From Odontocerum albicorne (lineage: Eukaryota > Arthropoda > Insecta > Trichoptera > Odontoceridae), in NCBI GenBank assembly GCA_949825065.1, contig OX463852.1, positions 11,063,665-11,127,664 on the forward strand: a DNA stretch of 64,000 bases, written 5' to 3'. Below, in pieces: positions 52,001 to 61,000 of the stretch. The translations under genes and the position numbers were made by a program. How positions within the stretch are numbered: the stretch's first letter is position 1; each line of letters begins with the position of its first letter. Under the pieces are notes generated by a model. That model ran no database searches. It was not told the origin of the DNA and worked only from the letters and a program-made list of their open reading frames with translations.

Positions 52001-55000
52001 TTGCATTGTTAGCAAATGCGGCACCCATTGTGCACACAGTTTTTTGAAACCCAAAACTTCAGCCAAAATATGCCATGTTGTTCCATGTGAGATGCCTACG
52101 GTGTCAGCTATCACATCCACAGTCGATCGATGATCTTCCAAAACCATATCCTGTATTTTCGCTATGATTTCTGGTGTTGATGCACTTTTTGGACGTCCTG
52201 AGCGTGGATCGTCTTCAACGCTTGTACGGCCACGCTTAAACTCCAAAACCCATCGGTGAACGGTTGGAAATGAAGGAGAAGACTCCTTTAATACTTTCAC
52301 CATCTTTGCATGGATCTCAGTAGCCGATAAACCTTCCAAAACAAAGAATTTAATCACTGCACGATATTCGGATTTTTCCATTGTTAAAAAATACACTGAC
52401 ACGTCAACTTCAAATGGCTTGTAAACAAAGAATGAATTGACAGATCGAAATGAAATTTTGAGTACGTTATTATGAAAGATGAAATATTAAAATGGCGTAG
52501 AAATTTTGGTTTTTCTACTGCTCCATATATGTCGCTTTCAAAACTTTTTGACTAACCTAGTATATATGTAAATTAATATTTTATTTCAATTTAAATAATT
52601 TCTGTCATAGTGGTAAAATATATTTTTCCGCCTAGTTAATAGGCTCCATTCCGGAAAACAAAACTTGAATAAAAAAAGAATGAAAACCATTTTTTAATAA
52701 CATACCAACATGACCGGCTAGATGATCATCATCCTTCTCGGTTTTCTGAGTTGACTCATCAATTTTTGATAGAAATTGTTCAATGAGATCTAATGAGTAC
52801 AGAGACTGCGAGAACACCAACCTAAAATTTATAAATTTAAATTATACAGAAAGTTTGTAGTAACCTATGCCTCTGTTTAGGTAAAAATATCAAGTATGCT
52901 ATCAATCAGCTAAAAAATACCTTGTCTATATTTGTTTATTTCCGTGCGCATAATATAAATTTGATGATGTGACTGGTTTTTATTTGGTCGTACACTTATT
53001 ATTATATTCAAAGTTTTTGACTAATTAAGATTCATATTTGTATACTTAAAAATACGTAATAATTTATATGAAAAGAAAATTCAAAACTGTACCTATTAAT
53101 GTCACTTGTTGGGATTAAAAAATTCACATATTTTGGATTGTTTTTGTTTGGCCCATATATGACTATCTGATCTAACACAAAATCAAAGTTTTGACAAACA
53201 TTCAACAGTGTGTCGGGTTTACTTAACATGTATTTTTGCATCTCTTCCAAATAATGTAAAACATCATTTCTGGATAATATTCACTTCCGAAATATTTTCC
53301 TCCTATTCATCACCATCATCGGCTATTATTTCATTAGTTACATTGGGACTGAGGTCAGACGTAATAAGCTCATCATCAAATGTGGTGCCATTCATTAAAA
53401 GGCATTGACCCCACCAAAGCGTAAAGCTCTTACTGAGACAAATCATTGTGGGTTGAATCCTTGACACAGGATGTTGCAATCGCCTGACAGGTATCCAATA
53501 TTGACGGCTTTTTAATATCACTCAACTGATCAACGTCATTAACCCTTAACATAAAACAAGATAATGAAGATTTTGGGATTCCGTATTTTTCAGCAAATTT
53601 TCCTTTTGGCACTGTCCTCTTTTCCACATCATCTAACAACTTTATTTTCTTGCTGATTCTTGGTCTTCCTTAGCACGTGGATCTAAGTAATTGGTTCTCA
53701 GAGGATTTCCCCATACTTACGATAATCTCAGAGGGTTTCCCCATACTTAAGATATATTGTTATTGAACCTTTAGATATAGAGCCCCAGAAATGTAACCGC
53801 TTGCCGGCGCATAATACACTGGTTGTCTCGCTAGACCGACTACTATTTGGAACCGTGATTTGTATGGAAAATTTAGATTTTCAGAATTCTTTAATACTTT
53901 TAGGCAAAAAAAAAACATTACGAAATATGCGGATTTTCAAATTAACAGTATAATTTACTATGAAAAGTGATTTTGATAGATTTTGGGACCTACAAAATGG
54001 AAAAAATACTAATAATGGTTGTTTTAATGAACAGACTTACTGTATTTGAACATGATTAGTGTCTTGTGGATACTTACAATTTATCCCCAATGGCGTCACA
54101 CATCTTAAGTATGTCCAAGAGGATGAGCAGCTTGTTAGAATGCTTCACATCATTTAGTTCATCTTCAGAGCACAAGGACATCCACCACTCTGTGGGGTTT
54201 TCAGCACGAGTGGGCTCTTCTGTCTTTAACTCCACTATGTCATCATCAATATTTTCATCATCTCCTTTGGTTCCTAATAATATTAAGCACATTCAAATTG
54301 ATAAACAATTCTACGAAATATTCCATGATGATTATCTGCTTGAGTATTTTTTGTGTTGTAAGGTTTTGGATTAATTTCCATTAGTAACAGAAGTAAAGTT
54401 GCAATGACAATAATTTTTCAGTTAGTTTATAATATAAAATGGTTTATAAAAGAACTATAAAAATTTGATCTTCTGTGATTTTCTAATTGATGAGATCAAA
54501 ATAAATTATTGGATAAAAATCAGTCTAACTGTGCCCTCGGTACTTCCACCAGTAAATAATACTGCATTGTTATTTGATAAAAGTTCTTCCAATTGAGTAG
54601 TGGCACAGATACATAGCGTGTCCCAAAAAAATCTATAATACTTTTACACCACGCCATTTAATTGAACTTGTTGCAAGAATTTATCATACCACATATTCGT
54701 GAGGAGTTTAGTGATGAGGACTTTTATTTCTAGCAAGATGGTGTACATCCTCACTGCCATCGTTATGTGAGGGTCTATCTTGATGGAAATTTGCCGAATA
54801 GATGGATTGGATCTAGAGATAGCATTCATTGAACACCCCCCCCCCCCTGTGCTCCCTAGACCTCATGCCAATGGACTTTTTTTTATGGGGAATATTCAAA
54901 GATTAAGTTTATGGCACAAAACCGGCAACAATGAATGAATTAAGAGGCGCCATTGAAAGAGAATGTACCCAAATATCAAAAGAAATTATTCGTGAGGTTT

Positions 55001-58000
55001 GCGATTCCACATTATCAGCAGTGCATGGACCAGAACAGCCACCGATTTGAGCTTTTGCACTATCTAAATAAAATCCAAATTTGTCTTCTTTAACACTTTG
55101 CACTCCTATTGGATTTACGCATTACTAATAGACTACTCTGGGGCTAAAAAACTGTCTAAACGGCGCTATGTAAATTATCCTCTTATTATTATTATTATTA
55201 GATATATATACACTTTAATAAATACTAAATTTATAATCATTCAAAGTGTGTATACATTTTTTTGGACACCTTTACATCTATGATCACTTAAAATTTTACA
55301 TAAATATAGCCTTTATTAGCCTCAAAGTAAAACTATGAGATCAAATGAAGGGCTCGGCAGTAAATGGTAAGCGACAAAATTACAAAATACGAGTTTCAAA
55401 ATTAGATAGATAAGGGTATAATTAAAAAAATCTAATACTCAAACAGAAGTCTTAAAACCTCATACTTTTTAAAATTACATTATTTTTTAATAAATGTTTC
55501 ATAAATAAATTTTAAGATTTTATAGACTTGTTTTCTTAATATCTTAAAATGTGATACATGTCGCTTACCATTATTTACTGCCGAGCCCTTCAAATATACT
55601 TAGGGAATATACTTAGTTTTTGCAAAAATTATTGTTTCATATTTTTTTTTACAAAAATTAAAGAGGTTTAGATTTTTATAAAAAAAATCAGATTACTCCA
55701 AATAATCCTTCGACAGTGAAAAAAATCTCATCCAAACAAGTATAAAGATAAAATAAAATACCTGCAGTGGCTCGTGTGAGTCTACTGTGTTTTGTCTTGG
55801 AATTTTTTCCTTTTTTATCACTTTTCTTCTTCTTGCGGTTGTCGTCACTATCATCTGAATCAACACTCTCGGAAGCTGATGTCTCCTATAAAATAACAAT
55901 ATGCCAATATTACATTTTAAATGCGATATTTCAATAAGTATTTAACATGAATCAAAATTAAATTTTATTTCTCATTTTTATACAACCACTAAACAAATAT
56001 CAACAAAAAATAGGAGCGAATCGAGTTTTCACTTATTGAGAATCACTTTTTTGAGACTGTTGAGAATGGGCATCTGATTTGTCTAATCTATTGTGGGTGC
56101 TAAAATAAAAGTGGGTGCACAGCTCATGATCAGGCGGAATCCTCAATAAGTTATTTAACCACCTACAGTGCCCTACTCTTATTGTAATGGTTTTTGACTG
56201 CTGCTGTATCCGAAAATGAGCCGTAACATGGTTATACCACCTGATGACGACCATCATACTATTAAGGTATCAATTGTCGAAACAGATGTCTTCTTTCTTT
56301 GATCTTGGAAAAACTAGGTGTATGACATTCTCCAAAGACCCACTAGAGTGCAGAATTTCAGTACGTGACGAGACAATTGAACAAGCAACCCAGTTCAGAT
56401 ATCTTGGCAGTGAACTGCTCAGCTCTCATGACCTCCCCAAGAAGTAAGGCCTCAGGTAGATAAAAGCTGCAGTTGTGGCAGGCAGCCTGAGAGATGTCAT
56501 ATGGAGGAATAAAGATGAGAATGGATAGCAAGGTACGCATTTATAAGACCTGTGTGCAACGTATCCTCACATATGCCATCAAAGCGAGGGCAGACACTGT
56601 CAGGACAAAAAGTACGCTAAGGACAACAGAAATGAGAACTCTACATGCTATTGCTGGGAAAACTTTGCGTGATCGTGTAAGGAATACCACAATCCGAGAG
56701 GTCTGTGAGGTCCAAGATGTGGTCAGATGGGGAAAACAGCGTCAACGATACTGGTACCAACATGTACAGAGAATGAATTCCACAAGAATTCCATACATAG
56801 CTCTGCATGGTGTGCCGGATAGACGGCGTCCACCAGGGAGACCCCCAAAACGATGGAGATAGCTGGAGCTCAGCATCACAGGACAATCCTGCAGTAACAG
56901 ACTCTTGAGTCTATTGAAAGTTTAAGAAGAAGACTGGTCTGCCAACATGCCAAGATTTATAGCCATATAGTAAAATAGGTAGAACTCGGGTACCAAACAG
57001 CCAACAATTTTTCTCGAGATTAGACTTAATTTAGAAGTTACATTACGCCTTCATATTGTTCAAGGAATTGCTGGGAACACCTGTCTTAACGGGTACCTCA
57101 CTCGAGACCCCTATTTCCAATAACTGTAACCCCTAAATTTATCAATTCTATTGACTAGGATACTTATGCACAGAAGGGTGTCCTTATCAAAGCATGAGTT
57201 ACAGCTCCATCTTACCCGCATTTATACACAGCCCAAAACGGAAAGAGTTCACTGACAGGTTGTGTGCCGCACCCTGTAAGTCCCCTACATAAGTTCTTTA
57301 AGGTCGTCCAGATTCTTTACCATTGTGACATTAGAAAGGGATTCCCGCTGGAAACCAGATTTAAAAAAATAGGATTTCCAGTCTAATTTTCACGTAAGTT
57401 CTTCAAGGCAGTCCAGATTATCTACCTTTGACATTAGAAGAGATTCCTGTTGGAATCCAGATTTTTTTAAAAGGATTTCCAGCCTGGTTCTAACTTAAGG
57501 CCTCTGTAAAATCCGTCTGGTTGATTGGAAGAGATTGACATGGTAATAAGGCCACCAGATTGTACTGTATACAACAAAAGTGCAATAGAATACAACATCA
57601 AAAGCTTAAAGAATTTATTTGAGACAGCTATTCTAACTAAAAAAAAAATTAAAGTCAGATGAAAAAGGCCTATACGTAAAACCGATCTGGGAATTGATTG
57701 GGAAGGCTAGGTGCCAAGCAAACATGTTAAGGTACTTAAACTACATATTATATTAATTTTTAACACACATACATATGAGATATTTTTGGTAATAAAATAA
57801 ACATCAGAAAACTGTATTTTTTTCAGTAACTTCAGATTTCACTTATAAACTAAATAAGAAAATATGTTATTAAAAGTTATGTGCAACTATTGAATTACCT
57901 CTGGTGTGGTGGTATCCTCTTCATCATCAATAAAATCAGCTAAAGATCCTTCGGACTCATCTTCTTCTTCTTTGTCTCTCTGTCAAAAATTATTTAAAAA

Positions 58001-61000
58001 AATTAATAATCACACCAAAAATATATTTTATTTTAAAAGAAAATTCAATCCAAATACTACTTCTATAGAAAAAATAGGTTTTCTAAATGAATCATTCTTT
58101 TAACAAAAAAACAGGATGATTTTTACTTATGTAATGAAAAAATAATTTACGATGGTATCTGAAAATATTGTGGCCTCAAGGTGAAATTCAGATTGGTGTC
58201 AAAATAGAGGAGAAAATGGGATTATTGTTTACTTATACAAAAGTGGGCAACTGAATCTAAATGTGGTTGGGATAAGACGACCCTCACAATGGTTTTTAAC
58301 GTCCACCACTCAGAAAAACATTCAACAAAATATACAAAATGATAATGGGTAACCAAAGATTGAAAATTCAGTGGCAGAGATCCTGCACATTTTGTATAAG
58401 TGCACAGAATTATTGTAATAAAATGAAGTTTTCTAAGAAATCCGCTAAAACTTTTAATGGTCAAACGCCAACACTAGTTTAGCCCTCTACGAAGAGGATC
58501 TTCAAGTCTTTGAATCGATTGTGACTATGAAAAATCCGGGATCACCACCTTACTCCTGAATACAAACAGTCAAAACAATGGAAACACCCTAGATCATAAT
58601 TAATAGCCGTAATTCACAAATCTCGCTTAGAGTAGCTTCCACACTCTCCATATTTGTAGTATTTGGCATGTTCTGAATTACATATGTTCCCAAACTTGCA
58701 AAATTACTCAGGTGGACAGATTTTCATCAAAGGAAGAGGTTGGCATTATTTTGCTGAAATTGTGGTGGAAAAAATACTATCAAGTTAGGCATATGTTAAA
58801 AAATATTAGCATTTAAAAAAAACTAAAATATTAGAATTTTTAACGGTAGTTATTAGAACATTTTTAGGCTTAACTTATTTTGTAATTATTACACTACTTG
58901 AGTTTAACATAATATTTGTATATTTTTGAAAATAAAATGTTAGTTACCTTTTTCTGCTGCATGAGTTCATATCTTTCAGAATTTGCTTTAAGTACTAGAG
59001 GATGAGTCCAAATCCTTTGTAGAGATTGGAAATCGGAGAATAATGATGGTGTGGTCTTGCGGTCAGGATTGGGTCTGGAATTCAAAATAAGTAATATTTA
59101 AAAATTTGCACTTCATTAGAAAGGTATATTAATTTTTCATAATATTGTAAAAAATATTTGAATCTTTCAGAGTATATGTGTAGTATTACATCCGCTCGTA
59201 AGTGAACCAAAAGGAGTAGGGTGTTATACTACATTCTGGCTTTGTATGGCAATATGTAAAAATTCATTCAGAAAACAAGCTTGCCATGATATCTACCAAA
59301 ATATTATTTAAGCTTTTCAAAAGAAATCATTGGGATATCTTAATTATCGACGTATATAATTAGATTATTTTATCGTTAAATGTCAAATAATTCCCGCAGG
59401 TCGAAAGTCAATCAATGAGAAAGGACACATAATGCGTGAAGTTGGTTGTTTAGTGGACATAAATTCGTTGAGTGTTGTTAGATGTTGTTTGTGTCGTTTT
59501 ATTCTGTGTATCTTATTTCAAACACGTTTAAGTGACTATATCTGTATGCTAATACTTGGTGAACTCTCGATTTTATTTGTAAATAAATTTTTTATTTTAC
59601 AATAGTTCTTTTACATTTTTTATTTGTTAAATAATCTATATTATCAAATTACATTAGTTGTGTTTTTCATTTTCAAATAGTATAAACTGATGTGAGTTTT
59701 ATAGCGATAAGTTTTTTAAGTTTTCAATTATATAGAGCGGATGACTTAATATGGACAAATCAAAATATGTGCAATTTTTGTTGGTGACGTAAATCATCAT
59801 GATTATCTAAATGATGTTATCTAAATGTTAAGACAAATTTATTTCTAATATATATCACATTACTACATCACTGATTAGGTACTCCTGAAACTCACGAATC
59901 GAAAAAGGAGAATATTTCTAAAATTAATCCATACATAACAATTTTAATCAATAAAAATGTTTAACATACATTAATACGTTTTTTTATTAAATAAAAAAAA
60001 TCTCCCGCATCAAAGGGCTCATACATTTTTATTGTGTATTCAAATTCAGGTTCATATTTAAATCAATCACATACCAATTTTCTTTTTTGAATTTATTTTA
60101 TTATACGTAGAAAGGTTCAAGTGAACAAGTCAAAGTATGTATAGACAGATACCAAGCCCATCGAATGGTCAGGTGATATAACAGATAAAATTTGATACCC
60201 CTCTACCTTCAGTAGTACTACCTTGATCAAAAAGTTTTAGGATTTGATTCATAAAATCGAAAATACAAGTTTATTCATCAAAATCAATATGGTTCCCTTC
60301 AAAGTACTCCCCATCGACTGCAACGCACTTACGCCAGCGCTTGATCCAATTCTCGAAACACCGCTGGTACTCAATTTTCGGTATGTCCATCAGAGCCGTC
60401 TTCGATTTTTTCATGACATTTTCTCGGGTGCTGTAACGCGTTCCGCGAAGCAGTTTCAGCAAGTCGGTTGAACAGGAAAAAGTCGCAGGGAGCCAGACCG
60501 ACTCACGACCACTTCTGAAGCATTCGTGCCACCAAAAAACACTTCTCCAACATTTGCAAGGTGTGCGGACTGTTAAATCCGTTTTTCACACAAAATTTAA
60601 TGCAAACTCGTTGATGCACAGTTGATACCATTTTCAAACTTGTAAAAAATCGAAAACACGCACAAAGGTAGATGTACTCAGTACAGCGTAACTTTTACAA
60701 ATGTCAAGTTATGACGCTGAAATTTGGAGGGAAGTGTCAATGATAGATGTGGTAATCTAACAAAAAAAAAGAATTCCAATCGGGTGACTGACAGCTCCAC
60801 ACGGTGGCCGGTCCTAAAACTTTTTGATCAAGGTAGTATGTCAACTAATCAATAGAAAATGTGTTGTTTCTGTATATTCCATAATGTTAAAAATTTTAAA
60901 TATCGTGGTTACCAAGTATTTTTATAGAAGGCAAAAGATTGCTGTGCACAGAGAATCTTCTTCATTATATTCCACAGTGAAAGATTGGGCTCAACAGTTT

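Noticed and set aside
53032..53250. Possible additional ATRX exon ([12 protein letters not shown])
   Set aside because: Flanking ATRX exons already join in phase without it, and the adjacent helix-turn-helix text identifies a Tigger/jerky remnant.
54834..54850. Run of 13 C residues as a regulatory or G-quadruplex feature
   Set aside because: A single homopolymer inside a degraded transposase, most simply slippage.
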